Shown here piece after piece: positions 8,227 to 20,947 of a stretch of DNA of 64,000 bases. Origin of the DNA: Streptomyces aquilus (GTDB lineage Bacteria > Actinomycetota > Actinomycetes > Streptomycetales > Streptomycetaceae); the NCBI RefSeq assembly GCF_003955715.1, contig NZ_CP034463.1, positions 9,796,001 through 9,860,000 on the forward strand. Direction: 5' to 3'. The translations under genes were made by a program, and so were the position numbers. Each line of letters opens with the position of its first letter. Position 1 is the first letter of the stretch. The notes under the pieces are model-generated. The model was not told the origin of the DNA, did not search any database, and saw nothing but the letters and a program-made list of their open reading frames with translations.

Positions 8227-9294
8227 TCAGAGCGTGGTGGTCGTCTGCTCACCGGTTGCGCTGCCGTCAAGCCACTGGTCCCATCCCAGGTTGAAATCGG
8301 CGTAGCCGTTGTCGGCCGGTGCCTTGCCGCGGGGCGAGCCGGTGACGGTGACGGGGTCGCCCTGCTTGACCTGGTCGTAGAACCACTTGGCGTCCGGCAG
8401 GGACAGGTGCACGCAGCCGTGCGAGCCGCGGGCGCTGCCGCTGCCCGGGTTGGGGTCGCCGGTCGAGTAGTGGACGTAGGTGCCGGACTGGGTGAGGTGG
8501 ATGTCCCAGGGCAGGGTCAGGTCGTAGTAGTTCGGGCTGCCCTTGTCACAGCTGATCCCGACACTGCAGGAGGTCATGTGGACCTTTTCCTGCTTGTCGA
8601 TGACGGCCATCGTGCCGTCCCACGTCGGGTACTCGGCGCTGCCCGCGTTGATGGACAGGGTGCGCACCGGAGCGCCGTTGCGGGTGACCTTCATGGTGTG
8701 GCCGGTGACCGAGACGTCCGCGCGCACGTCGTCACCAATCTTGAACGTGTGCGTGTAACCGTGTACGCCATAGCGTCCGTTGCCGTTGCTGACGCCCGTC
8801 ATGTCGGCGTCGATCTTCACCGTCGTGCCGGAGGGCCAGTAGGTCTTCGGGCGCCAGTCGGCGCGCTTGTCGCCCATCCAGTGCCAGGCGCCGGCCACCG
8901 GCTGTGAGGCGCTCACCTTCATGTGCTTCTCGACTGTGGCCCGCGCCTTGGCCGCCACAGGGTCCGTGAAGATCACCGAGATGGGCATGGCCACACCGAC
9001 CGTCGTTCCCGTCTGCGGGGTGATGGTCTCCAGCAGCATCGGCGGGCCCGCAGGCTTCGTGGGTGACGGGGAAGTGCTCGCACTCGGCTTTCCCGACGCC
9101 TTTGCGTCGTCGCCGCTCGCCTTGTCACTGCCGCCCCCACCGCAGGCGCTCGCGCCCACCAGCGTCACACCCGTGACGAATGCGACCCATATGCTGCCCT
9201 TGCGCCGTCCCACGAACCGCCCCGTCTTCTCGCTCTTCGGCCCTGACGGGCCCGTCTTCCTTTCAGACACAGACGGTGCGGGCTGCAGTTGCAT
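8227..9294 (-). CDS. L,D-transpeptidase lipoprotein (YkuD domain)
   Basis: 355 residues. A hydrophobic segment is followed by GASACGGG, with Cys51 the likely lipid anchor, then a Ser/Pro-rich linker, an Ig-like region (about 85-190) and a YkuD catalytic domain (about 195-325). The catalytic motif GSHGCVHLS places the nucleophile at Cys294, with His276 in TYVHYSTG as the likely partner. Such enzymes form 3-3 cross-links in peptidoglycan outside the membrane. The Ig-plus-YkuD layout matches mycobacterial LdtMt2-type proteins. The ATG at 9294 has no obvious ribosome site, so the start is uncertain and a leaderless message is possible. Confidence 0.88.
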   Translation of the reverse strand: MQLQPAPSVSERKTGPSGPKSEKTGRFVGRRKGSIWVAFVTGVTLVGASACGGGGSDKASGDDAKASGKPSASTSPSPTKPAGPPMLLETITPQTGTTVGVAMPISVIFTDPVAAKARATVEKHMKVSASQPVAGAWHWMGDKRADWRPKTYWPSGTTVKIDADMTGVSNGNGRYGVHGYTHTFKIGDDVRADVSVTGHTMKVTRNGAPVRTLSINAGSAEYPTWDGTMAVIDKQEKVHMTSCSVGISCDKGSPNYYDLTLPWDIHLTQSGTYVHYSTGDPNPGSGSARGSHGCVHLSLPDAKWFYDQVKQGDPVTVTGSPRGKAPADNGYADFNLGWDQWLDGSATGEQTTTTL

Positions 9295-9435
9295 GTGTCG
9301 CGTAAAGCGTGTCCCAAGACTCGCCGGACCGAGGACAGACCACTCCGCCGCCGCGCGGACGACGTCACCGCCAAGTCCTCCGGCCCGGCGGGCCGCCGCG
9401 CCGAACTCGCCGACGCCCTGGATGGCGCTGACTTG

Positions 9436-9455
9436 GACCTGACCTGACCTGACCT
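9436..9455. repeat. Four tandem copies of GACCT
   Basis: The pentamer GACCT is repeated four times without interruption. It lies in non-coding DNA downstream of no obvious gene. Function, if any, unknown. Confidence 0.8.
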
Positions 9456-10462
9456 GCCCGTCCTCCTCCTGTCGCACCAGACCGAGTTCACCGACCAGGC
9501 AGTGACCGTCCCGGCCCGGCTGCCCGGGTGAAAGACGAGCGCGCCGACCGTGCTGCCCGCGCTGGAGCCGCAGACATCGACCTCCACCCCTCCGGCCACG
9601 CCCACAACGGCCAGATCTGGCCCTTGCACCACCGCGTCCGCCTCGCTCAGCCCGCCCTTGCCGACCCCAGCCACTGCGCGAGCTCGTCGCCCTCCGCGCC
9701 CTCGGCCTCGGAGTCGGACCCCGCGCCCTCCTCCACGCCACGGCCGACGTCTCCTCCGGGAGCGGTCCACAGGCCGAAGGGCCGCGGCATGAGACGCAGC
9801 CCAGGCGATCCGTCTCGCACAGGGCATGGTCCGGACACCATGACTGAGGCAGCCGGTACCGGGCGGCAACGACCACGCACAACCGTCCGCTCCGGATGCC
9901 GACCCAGCAACAGACGCGGCAACAGACGCGCGCGTCCTCGCGTCCCAGCACCGAAGTGCCGCACTGCCGCCCCGAAGTGACGCAGAACCAGAATGTCCGA
10001 GCACCGGGAGTACGCGGAAGCGGCGTCGGGCTACTGGGCCCGTCCCGCGTCCCACGCCTTGCGGGAAGGCGGGAATCGAATCGGTTCCGCGCAAGCGCTT
10101 CGACGAGATGGTACGACCGGCGAGGAGCGGGGGCAATGGCGTGTCGCACGCCGAACAGGGCGCCCAGGGGCGGGGCGGGGACCGCCTCACCGGTCGGCAC
10201 CGGGCGTACCGCCCCCTCGTCAACCGCGCTTCAGCGGCCGCTTCCCAGGTCAGTGGCCTTTCAGGGGGTGCCGGAGCGATTGCGGCCCGGCCGCCCCTCC
10301 GACCCGCAGGACCCGCCGGGTGGCGTCGGCGCGAGGGCCTGCCGCGCTGCTTGTCCACGGTCACGCCCGATCTCTCAAGTCGGCCGTTCGACGGGGACCC
10401 GGGGGGATCGGCGATCGAACCGATTCGTTATTCAGGCCGGACGGGCGAGTCAGGACCCTTGA

Positions 10463-12199
<1,737 letters not shown>

Positions 12200-12288
12200 G
12201 GGGACCGAGATCTTCCGCCCGCCAGTCCGTCCCCACACCGGGCGCCCCCCCCGGCACCAGGCGCCACCGCCCCCACTGGAGGATGACG

Positions 12289-14736
12289 ATGTCAGGAGCC
12301 GGAGCGCTCCGCGGCCTCTGGGCCGCCCCCGTAGCTCTGTTCGCCCTACTCGCCGGGAGCCTGCCCATGGCCGGGGCCGCGTTCGCCGTACCAGCCGGGC
12401 GCCAGGCGGCGGCCGCCGATCTGTACGTGGCCCCGGATGCGGCGCCCGGCGGGAACGGCACGGCCGGGCAGCCGTTCGCGACGATCGACCAGGCGCGGCA
12501 GCCCGCGCACCGCCTCTCGGCCGATTCCGACGTCGTGGTCCACCTGGCCGGCGGTACCTACCGGCAGTCCAAGCCCCTGGCCTTCGGCTCCGGTGACGGC
12601 GGCCAGAACGGCCACACGATCACCTACCAGGCCATGTCCGGGCAGCAGCCGGTCGTGAGCGGTGCCCAGCAGATATCTGGTTGGCAGGTGCATGATCAGA
12701 ACAGCAACATCTGGTCGGTCCACGTCGGCAGCGGTGTGAACACACGTCAGCTGTACGTGAACGGCAAGCAGGCACCGCGCGCGGCGATCCAGGTGCCCCG
12801 CTCCGCCTTCACCTTCACCCAGACCGGTCTGACCGTCACCGAATCCTCCCTCGACTACCTGGCCGGCCTCTCGGACCAGAACCACATGGAAGTCGAGAGC
12901 GTCAACTCCTTCACCGACCGCTACGCGCCCGTCCAGTCGATCAGCGGCAGAACGATCACCATGCAGCAGCCCGCGTGGAACAACAACTCCTGGGGCTACG
13001 ACACCATCAACGCGCCGTTCGCCGGCGGCACCATGTACCTGGAGAACAACTACGCGTTCCTCAAGCAGGCCGGGCAGTGGTACCTCGACTCGTCCACCGG
13101 CGACCTGTACTACCGGGCCCAGCCTGGACAGAACCCGAACAGCCTCGACGTCGAACTGCCTCGGCTGCAAAGCCTGTTGGGCATCAGCGGCAGCTACGGC
13201 TCACCCGTGACCGGCCTCGGATTCGCCGGCATACGGTTCACCGGGACCTCCTGGCTCGGCCCGAGCGGACCCGACGGGTACGCGGACCAGCAGAGCGGCG
13301 CGCACATCACCGGCGCCTACGCGATGCCGGCGAACTGGCTGAGCACCTGCAAGTCGGGCTGCACTCAGTTCGAGGCCACCCGCAACCACTGGGAGCAGAT
13401 GCCCGCGGCCGTCCAGGTCTCCGCCGCCACCAACATCACCTTCTCCGGCAACACGTTCTCCGAACTCGGACAGGCCGGACTGGGCGTGGGCAACGACGGC
13501 GTCGCCACCGCCTCCGGCACCGGACTCGGCGCGAACGGGGTCACCATCACCGGCAACACCTTCACCGACCTCGCCGGCAGCGGCATCCAGGTCGGCGGGA
13601 TCCAGCCGGACGCGCACCACCCCGCCAACCCGCAGATGACCAACCAGAACATCACCATCAGCAACAACAAGGTCAGCGGGGTGGGCACCGACTACAAGGA
13701 GACCGCGGGAATCCTGTCCACCTACGTCACCAACGCGACGATCACCCACAACCAGTGCGACCACCTGCCCTACGACGGGATCGACATCGGCTGGGGCTGG
13801 GGGATGAACGACCCGGGCGGCAGCCAGGACTACGTCAACCGAGGCACGTACAACTACCAGCCGATCTACAGCACTCCCACCACGCTGAAGAACAACACCG
13901 TCTCCCACAACCTGGTCTTCGACACCAAGAACGCGATGTTCGACGGCGGCAGCATCTACAGCCTGTCCGCGGCCCCCGGCTCGGTGATCTCCGACAACTA
14001 CATGCACGACAACAACCGCACCACCGCGCTCTACCTCGACGAGGGTTCCCGGTACCTGAAGGTGTCCGGCAACGTGGTGCAGGACGCGGGCAACTGGGCG
14101 CTCACCAACGCCAACGCGAACAACCACACCGACGACAACACGTTCTCCGGCAACTGGTACAACGGCGGCAACACATACGTGGCCACCGGCCCTCCGCACA
14201 ACAACGTCCTCACCGGCAACGTCCAGGTCAGCGGCACCAACTGGCCCCAGGGCGCCCGAGACGTCATCCAGCAGGCGGGCGTCCAGTCCTGGGGCGGTGG
14301 CGGCTTCCCCACGGGCTCCCACCAGTTGGTGATCGCCAGCGACAGCCTGTGCCTCGACGTGTACGGCAACTCCACCAGCGCCGGTGCCGCGATCGACCAG
14401 TGGACCTGCAACGGACAGGGCAACCAGCAGTTCGAGTTCGTGCCGGTCTCGGGCGGCTACGGGCAACTGCGCGCGCAGCACTCCGGACAGGTCGTGGCGG
14501 TGGCCGGCGGCTCCACGACCGCCGGTACACCGAACATCGTGCAGCAGGCCGCGAGCGGAGCGTCGAGCGCTCTGTGGCTGCCGGTGCAGCAGTCCGACGG
14601 CTCGTATTCCTTCAAGAACCAGAACAGCGGTCTGTGCCTGGACGTCTACGGAGGCGGCAGCAACCTGGGCCAGCAACTGGACCAGTGGCCGTGCAAGAAC
14701 GCCCCCGGCACCAACCAGGACTTCACCCCCCGCTGA
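12289..14736 (+). CDS. Secreted right-handed beta-helix glycosidase candidate + CBM13
   Basis: 815 residues. A signal peptide (to about AAFAVPA) is followed by a ~600-residue parallel beta-helix region recognised by repeated N-x-I-T/S-x-N-x-F turns such as NITFSGNTFSEL, GVTITGNTFTDL and NITISNNKVSG. A ricin-type trefoil forms the last ~140 residues. The opening LYVAPDAAPGGNGT... GGTYRQSKPLAFG pattern recalls beta-helix glycoside hydrolases of the GH141/GH120 kind, but the family is not certain and lyase activity cannot be excluded. The ATG at 12289 is chosen over the one at 12283 because GGAGG ends at 12282. Its place between an arabinofuranosidase and an acetylxylan-type esterase supports action on plant cell wall glycan. 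Confidence 0.8.
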   Translation: MSGAGALRGLWAAPVALFALLAGSLPMAGAAFAVPAGRQAAAADLYVAPDAAPGGNGTAGQPFATIDQARQPAHRLSADSDVVVHLAGGTYRQSKPLAFGSGDGGQNGHTITYQAMSGQQPVVSGAQQISGWQVHDQNSNIWSVHVGSGVNTRQLYVNGKQAPRAAIQVPRSAFTFTQTGLTVTESSLDYLAGLSDQNHMEVESVNSFTDRYAPVQSISGRTITMQQPAWNNNSWGYDTINAPFAGGTMYLENNYAFLKQAGQWYLDSSTGDLYYRAQPGQNPNSLDVELPRLQSLLGISGSYGSPVTGLGFAGIRFTGTSWLGPSGPDGYADQQSGAHITGAYAMPANWLSTCKSGCTQFEATRNHWEQMPAAVQVSAATNITFSGNTFSELGQAGLGVGNDGVATASGTGLGANGVTITGNTFTDLAGSGIQVGGIQPDAHHPANPQMTNQNITISNNKVSGVGTDYKETAGILSTYVTNATITHNQCDHLPYDGIDIGWGWGMNDPGGSQDYVNRGTYNYQPIYSTPTTLKNNTVSHNLVFDTKNAMFDGGSIYSLSAAPGSVISDNYMHDNNRTTALYLDEGSRYLKVSGNVVQDAGNWALTNANANNHTDDNTFSGNWYNGGNTYVATGPPHNNVLTGNVQVSGTNWPQGARDVIQQAGVQSWGGGGFPTGSHQLVIASDSLCLDVYGNSTSAGAAIDQWTCNGQGNQQFEFVPVSGGYGQLRAQHSGQVVAVAGGSTTAGTPNIVQQAASGASSALWLPVQQSDGSYSFKNQNSGLCLDVYGGGSNLGQQLDQWPCKNAPGTNQDFTPR
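12300..12311. promoter_or_regulatory. Second CebR-like palindrome (CGGAGCGCTCCG)
   Basis: A perfect 12-bp palindrome starts 12 bp after the chosen start codon of the beta-helix gene, a position similar to that of the box in the first GH54 gene. It shares GGAGCGCTCC with the CebR consensus. In GC-rich coding DNA it may be accidental. Confidence 0.3.
14313..14733 (+). repeat. Ricin-trefoil segment duplicated at 23899-24318
   Basis: This lectin-coding segment and the one in the GH39-like gene are close copies. Shared stretches include [33 protein letters not shown] and [16 protein letters not shown], and the DNA is also very similar. They form a subclass distinct from the other trefoils of the block, which suggests a fairly recent copy event. 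Confidence 0.75.
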
Positions 14737-14819
14737 CCTGCTCGTGCCTCCAGGACGCCCGCACGGACCGGCGATTCGTTCACCCCCACCCACTGACCCG
14801 CACCCAGTGAGGAACGCAG

Positions 14820-15956
14820 ATGAAGAAGTACTGGGCACCCTTGGCCACGGCGCTGGCGGCCACCCTCGGCGTGGGCGCCGCATGGCCCGCCGTGGCCACC
14901 GCCGCCGAGACGCCGCCCTCCGCACCACAGGCCGCTGCCGCGGCCACGCCCCTGCGGGTGATGCCGTTGGGCGACTCGATCACCTGGGGCGTCGGCAGCC
15001 CGTCCGGGAACAGCTACCGCAGCTTCCTGGCGAACAAGCTGACGGCCGAGGGACACACCCTGGACTTCGTCGGCTCGGGGCGCAACGGCACCATGTCCGA
15101 CCCGGACAACGAAGGCCACTCCGGCTGGCGGATCGACCAGATCGCCGGCATCGCGGACTCCGTGCTGGCCCGCTACCGCCCCAACGTGATCACCCTGGAG
15201 ATCGGCACCAACGACCTGAACGGCAACTACCAGATCCCGACCGCGGCCGACCGGCTCCGCGCGCTCATCGACCAGATCACCAGGGCCGCACCCGACGCGA
15301 CCGTCCTCGTCGGCACCGTGATCATCTCCACCAGCGGCACCGAGGAGGCCAACCGGCCCGCGTTCAACGCCAAGTTGCCCGGGATCGTCCAGGCCGAGCA
15401 GGCGGCCGGCAAGCACGTCCGGCTGGTGGACATGAGCGCCCTGACCGCCGCCGACCTGTCCGACGCCCTGCACCCCAACGACAACGGCTTCGCCAAGATG
15501 GCGGACGCCTTCAACGCGGGGATCCAGGCCGCGGACGCGGCAGGCTGGATCAAGCCGCCGGACTCCGCGGCCGGGCAGGTGCGCTCCGGGATCGCGGGCA
15601 AGTGCCTGGGAGTGAGCGGCGGCAGCAGCGCCAACGGGACCGCCGCGGAGATCCGCACCTGTGACGGCTCCGCCGCGCAGACATGGTCCGCGCGCTCCGA
15701 CGGCACCCTGCGGGCGCTCGGGAAATGCCTCGACGTCACCGGCCGGGGCACCGCCAACGGCACCAAGATCGAGATCTGGGACTGCAACGGCGGAACCAAC
15801 CAGCAATGGCAGACGTACAACGGCGGCTACCGCAACCCGGTCTCCGGCCGCTGCCTCGACGACCCCAACGCGTCCACCACCGACGGTACGCAACTGGTCC
15901 TGTGGGACTGCAACGGCGGCACGAACCAGCAGTGGACCGCCCTGCCCGTGTCCTGA
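14820..15956 (+). CDS. SGNH/GDSL esterase, CE3-type acetylxylan esterase candidate + CBM13
   Basis: 378 residues: signal peptide (to about ATAAE), SGNH hydrolase domain (about 44-245) and ricin-type trefoil (about 250-378). The catalytic blocks are clear: GDSITWG with Ser53, GTND at 129-132 and DALHPND with the Asp215/His218 pair. This pattern matches CE3 acetylxylan esterases, which remove acetyl groups from xylan so that xylanases can act. The GH10 xylanase follows 46 bp downstream, which strengthens the call. Ribosome site GAGGAA precedes the ATG. Confidence 0.85.
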   Translation: MKKYWAPLATALAATLGVGAAWPAVATAAETPPSAPQAAAAATPLRVMPLGDSITWGVGSPSGNSYRSFLANKLTAEGHTLDFVGSGRNGTMSDPDNEGHSGWRIDQIAGIADSVLARYRPNVITLEIGTNDLNGNYQIPTAADRLRALIDQITRAAPDATVLVGTVIISTSGTEEANRPAFNAKLPGIVQAEQAAGKHVRLVDMSALTAADLSDALHPNDNGFAKMADAFNAGIQAADAAGWIKPPDSAAGQVRSGIAGKCLGVSGGSSANGTAAEIRTCDGSAAQTWSARSDGTLRALGKCLDVTGRGTANGTKIEIWDCNGGTNQQWQTYNGGYRNPVSGRCLDDPNASTTDGTQLVLWDCNGGTNQQWTALPVS

Positions 15957-15996
15957 CCTCAAGACCCCCTCTCACGCACCCGCACAAGGAGGTTGA

Positions 15997-17475
<1,479 letters not shown>

Positions 17476-17568
17476 GGTGACTCGGAACGCACACCCCGCG
17501 TCCGGTACGGCGGCCGTCGCCGGACGCGGCTTCCGGCATGCCCGCACAACGGTCTCACCAGGGGCGAT

Positions 17569-17654
17569 ACATGGGATGCATCCGAACTCAATGGGGTGTG
17601 CCGAGTGTATTGACTCGTTCGGGGAGCTGTGGAATCACTAGGACATGGGATGTC
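17569..17654 (+). promoter_or_regulatory. Promoter region with repeated ACATGGGATG elements
   Basis: ACATGGGATG occurs at 17569-17578 and again at 17643-17652. The second copy sits in a near-palindrome, GACAT-GGG-ATGTC (17642-17654). A -35-like TTGACT lies at 17610-17615 between them. This 278-bp gap is the largest between genes on the + strand of the block, so it probably drives the genes from 17754 to 30196. Confidence 0.45.
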
Positions 17655-17753
17655 TGAGGGTTCCTGTGGGTGCCCTCGACCGCCCTCGCCACCATCCTGT
17701 TCGGCCAGGCACAGCACTCTCTGTCACCTTCCCCCACCTACGCGAGGAACAGA

Positions 17754-19262
17754 ATGCGGCCTTCACTCCTTTCCCGTCGCAGCCCCACGGCTCGCGGACG
17801 ACGCTTACCGGCGTTCGCGGTCGCAGGCGTGATGGCGCTGCTGGCCATGATGACAGCGACCTCGCAGACATGGTCCGCCCCGGCGGCGACGCCGGCGCCC
17901 TTGGTGAGTTCGGCCTCGGGCCGATGTCTGGACGTCAAGGGCAACGTCGACACGCCGGGAACGGCGCTGGACATCCAGGACTGCGACAACCAGCCGAACC
18001 AGGCGTTCGAGTTCACCTCGGCGGGCGAGCTGAGGACGATGAACGGCACCCGGTGCGTGGACGCCTACGACAACCGGACCGCGCCGGGAACCCCGGTGAT
18101 CATCTGGTCGTGCAACGGTCAGTCGAACCAGGCGTGGCGGCAGAACCCCGACGGATCCATCACCGGTGTCCAGTCCGGCCTGTGCCTTGACGTCAACGGG
18201 GCGGGCACGGCCAACGGCACCGCGGTCATCCTGTGGACCTGCAACGGCCAGAGCAACCAGAAGTGGACCACGTCGACACCTCCGCCCGCTCCCGGCGGGC
18301 CGGGCCCGTGCGACCTCTACTCCACCGGCGGCACTCCCTGCGTGGCCGCGCACAGCACCGTACGGGCGCTCTACGGGTCGTACAGCGGCAGCCTCTACCA
18401 GGTCAGGCGTGCCTCGGACAACGCGACCAGGAACATCGGGGTACGGGCGGCCGGAGGCTTCGCCGACGCGGCGGCGCAGGACTCGTTCTGCGGGGGCACC
18501 TCCTGTGTGATCACGGTCGTCTACGACCAGTCCGGGCGCGGCAACGACCTGTGGTACCAGGGATCGGCCCAGGTCCCGGGTTCGAGTCAGAGCAGTCCCG
18601 CGAAGGCGACCTCGGAGTCGCTGACCGCTGGGGGCACCAAGGCGTACTCGCTGTACATCAATCCAGGCAACAGCTACTGGCGGGACGGCCATCTCACGGG
18701 AGTACCGACCGGCAGCGCGCCCGAGGGGGCGTACATGGTGACCAGCGGCACCCACGTCAACAACGGCTGCTGCTTCGACTACGGCAACAGCGAGACGACA
18801 CGGAAGGCCGACGCCGCCGGCGCGATGGACGCCATCAACTTCGGCACCCAGTGCTGGTTCGGCGGCTGCTCGGGAAGCGGTCCCTGGGTCCAGGCCGACC
18901 TGGAATGGGGCCTCTACTCCGGAGGCAGCCAGTCCTGGAACACCAACCAGCGCGCGTTCCCCGTCAAGTTCGTCACCGCGATGCTGAAGAACAACGGCAC
19001 GTCGAGGTTCGCCCTCAAGGGCGGCAACGCGCAGTCCGGCAGCCTGACCACCCTGTGGGACGGCGCGCTGCCCAGCGGATACAGCCCGATGAAGAAGCAG
19101 GGCGCCATCGTCCTCGGCAGCGGCGGTGACTGCTGCAAACCCGGCGGCGGCGCCAACCTGAGCGCCGGCACCTTCTACGAGGGGGCCATCGTCGCCGGCT
19201 ACCCGTCCGACGCGACCGACAACGCGGTGCAGGCCAACATCATCGCGGCCGGATACCGCTGA
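17754..19262 (+). CDS. Alpha-L-arabinofuranosidase, N-terminal CBM13 + GH54
   Basis: 502 residues. Unlike its paralogs, the ricin-type trefoil comes first (about 48-173), then a Pro-rich linker (TPPPAPGGPG) and the GH54 domain (about 184-502). GH54 hallmarks are retained as NGCCFDYG (vicinal Cys pair), ADLEWG (nucleophile Glu) and GSGGDCC (acid/base Asp); the residue after the nucleophile is Trp instead of Asn. The ATG at 17754 has AGGAA upstream and a long basic signal peptide. It should release L-arabinofuranose, perhaps from a different linkage than the first GH54. Confidence 0.88.
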   Translation: MRPSLLSRRSPTARGRRLPAFAVAGVMALLAMMTATSQTWSAPAATPAPLVSSASGRCLDVKGNVDTPGTALDIQDCDNQPNQAFEFTSAGELRTMNGTRCVDAYDNRTAPGTPVIIWSCNGQSNQAWRQNPDGSITGVQSGLCLDVNGAGTANGTAVILWTCNGQSNQKWTTSTPPPAPGGPGPCDLYSTGGTPCVAAHSTVRALYGSYSGSLYQVRRASDNATRNIGVRAAGGFADAAAQDSFCGGTSCVITVVYDQSGRGNDLWYQGSAQVPGSSQSSPAKATSESLTAGGTKAYSLYINPGNSYWRDGHLTGVPTGSAPEGAYMVTSGTHVNNGCCFDYGNSETTRKADAAGAMDAINFGTQCWFGGCSGSGPWVQADLEWGLYSGGSQSWNTNQRAFPVKFVTAMLKNNGTSRFALKGGNAQSGSLTTLWDGALPSGYSPMKKQGAIVLGSGGDCCKPGGGANLSAGTFYEGAIVAGYPSDATDNAVQANIIAAGYR

Positions 19263-19315
19263 GTCCTTCTGTCCTACGGCGAGTTCTGCCGCAACCCGGC
19301 CCAGGAGCTAATGAC

Positions 19316-20917
19316 ATGCGCATGATTACCCGGACGCTGGCGTTCGCCTTCGCCATCGTGCTGTTCTGCGTCGGCGTCCCCCTCGTCTCCCTCGGCACGG
19401 CGCAGCCCGCCGCCGCGCTGGGCAACGGGCTGGCGCTGACCCCGCAGATGGGCTTCAACGACTGGAACGCCTACGGCTGCAACGTCTCGGAATCGCTGAT
19501 CAAGTCCACCGCGCAGGCGATGCACACCAACGGCATGCAGGCGGCGGGCTACACCTACGTCAACATCGATGACTGCTGGATGACCCACAACCGCGATTCC
19601 GGCGGCCACCTGGTGCCGGACCCGGCCAAGTTCCCCGACGGCATCAAGGGCACCGCCGACTACGTGCACTCGCTGGGACTGAAGTTGGGGATCTACGAGG
19701 ACGCGGGCACCGCCACCTGCGCCGGCTACCCGGGCAGCCTGGGCCACGAGAGCACCGACGCCCAGTCGTTCGCGTCCTGGGGCGTGGACTACCTGAAGTA
19801 CGACAACTGCAACAACAACGGGGTGTCCGCGCGGAGCCGGTACACCGCGATGCGGGACGCCCTGGCGGCCACCGGCCGACCCATCCTGTACAGCCTGTGC
19901 AACTGGGGCCAGGACAACGTGTGGACCTGGGGCGCGGACGTGGGCAACAGCTGGCGCACCACCGGGGACATCAGCGCGAGTTTCTCCAGCATGCTGTCGA
20001 TCTTCCACAGCAACGTGGGACTCGCCTCGTACGCCGGTCCCGGCCACTGGAACGACCCGGACATGCTGGAGGTCGGCAACGGCTCGATGACGGCCACCGA
20101 GAGCCGCAGCGAGTTCAGCCTGTGGGCGGAGATGGCCGCACCGCTGATCGCGGGCACCAACATCCCCTCGGCCAGTGCGGACACCTTGTCCACCCTGACC
20201 AACTCCCGGGTGATCGCGGTCGACCAGGACCCCCTCGGCAAGCAGGGCACCATGGTCTCCTCCTCGGGCGGCCTCGACGTGCTGGCCAAGCCTTTGGCCA
20301 ACGGGGATGTGTCGGTGGCCCTGTTCAACGAGACCGGCTCGACGGCGACCATCTCGACCACCGCGGCGGCGATCGGCAAGACCGGGGCCTCCTCCTACAC
20401 CCTGACCGACCTGTGGTCGGGGGCGACCTCCACCACCTCGGGCACGATCAGCGCCTCGGTACCGGCGCACGGCACGGTGATGTACCGGGTCGCGGGCGGC
20501 ACCAGTGGCGGCGGCACCAACGTGACCGGCGCGGTGCACGCCGTGGGCGCGGGCAAGTGCCTGGACGTACCCAACTCGACCACGACCGCCGGCACCCAGG
20601 TGGAGATCTGGAGCTGCAACGGCGGTGCCAACCAGACCTGGACGCACACCGCGTCCAACCAGTTCACCATCTACTCCGGCAGCAGCCAGAGGTGCCTGGA
20701 CGCCTACAACAACCAGACCACGCCGGGGACCAAGGTGGAGATCTGGTCGTGCAACGGCCAGAGCAACCAGCAGTGGACGCTGAACTCCAACGGCACGATC
20801 ACCGGCGTCCAGTCGGGCCTGTGCCTGGGCGTCGCCGGCGGGGCGACCGCCGACGGCACCCTCGCCGAGCTACAGACCTGTAACGGCGGCAGCAGCCAGC
20901 GGTGGACGTTGGGGTGA
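19316..20917 (+). CDS. GH27 alpha-galactosidase/beta-L-arabinopyranosidase + CBM13
   Basis: 533 residues: signal peptide (to about QPAAA), GH27 barrel (about 38-310), C-terminal beta-sandwich (about 310-395) and ricin-type trefoil (about 403-533). The nucleophile is Asp163 in LKYDNC and the acid/base Asp218 in TTGDIS; the substrate-binding pair in IDDCW is conserved. GH27 with CBM13 in Streptomyces includes a characterised beta-L-arabinopyranosidase from S. avermitilis, so the sugar released may be galactose or L-arabinopyranose; sequence alone does not decide. Both occur at the tips of arabinogalactan side chains. AGGAG lies eight bases before the ATG. Confidence 0.87.
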   Translation: MRMITRTLAFAFAIVLFCVGVPLVSLGTAQPAAALGNGLALTPQMGFNDWNAYGCNVSESLIKSTAQAMHTNGMQAAGYTYVNIDDCWMTHNRDSGGHLVPDPAKFPDGIKGTADYVHSLGLKLGIYEDAGTATCAGYPGSLGHESTDAQSFASWGVDYLKYDNCNNNGVSARSRYTAMRDALAATGRPILYSLCNWGQDNVWTWGADVGNSWRTTGDISASFSSMLSIFHSNVGLASYAGPGHWNDPDMLEVGNGSMTATESRSEFSLWAEMAAPLIAGTNIPSASADTLSTLTNSRVIAVDQDPLGKQGTMVSSSGGLDVLAKPLANGDVSVALFNETGSTATISTTAAAIGKTGASSYTLTDLWSGATSTTSGTISASVPAHGTVMYRVAGGTSGGGTNVTGAVHAVGAGKCLDVPNSTTTAGTQVEIWSCNGGANQTWTHTASNQFTIYSGSSQRCLDAYNNQTTPGTKVEIWSCNGQSNQQWTLNSNGTITGVQSGLCLGVAGGATADGTLAELQTCNGGSSQRWTLG

Positions 20918-20947
20918 CTCGGCATTCGAACCCAGGAGGAGGTTTCC

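Noticed and set aside
9295..10200. Possible transposase or other remnant on the - strand upstream of the L,D-transpeptidase
   Set aside because: Fragments such as ALVFHPGSRAGT vaguely recall DDE transposases, but no consistent frame, catalytic triad or inverted repeats were found.
12346..14928. Long - strand open frames opposite the enzyme genes
   Set aside because: They are Val/Ala/Gly-rich mirror frames caused by GC-rich codon bias, with no ribosome sites or domains.
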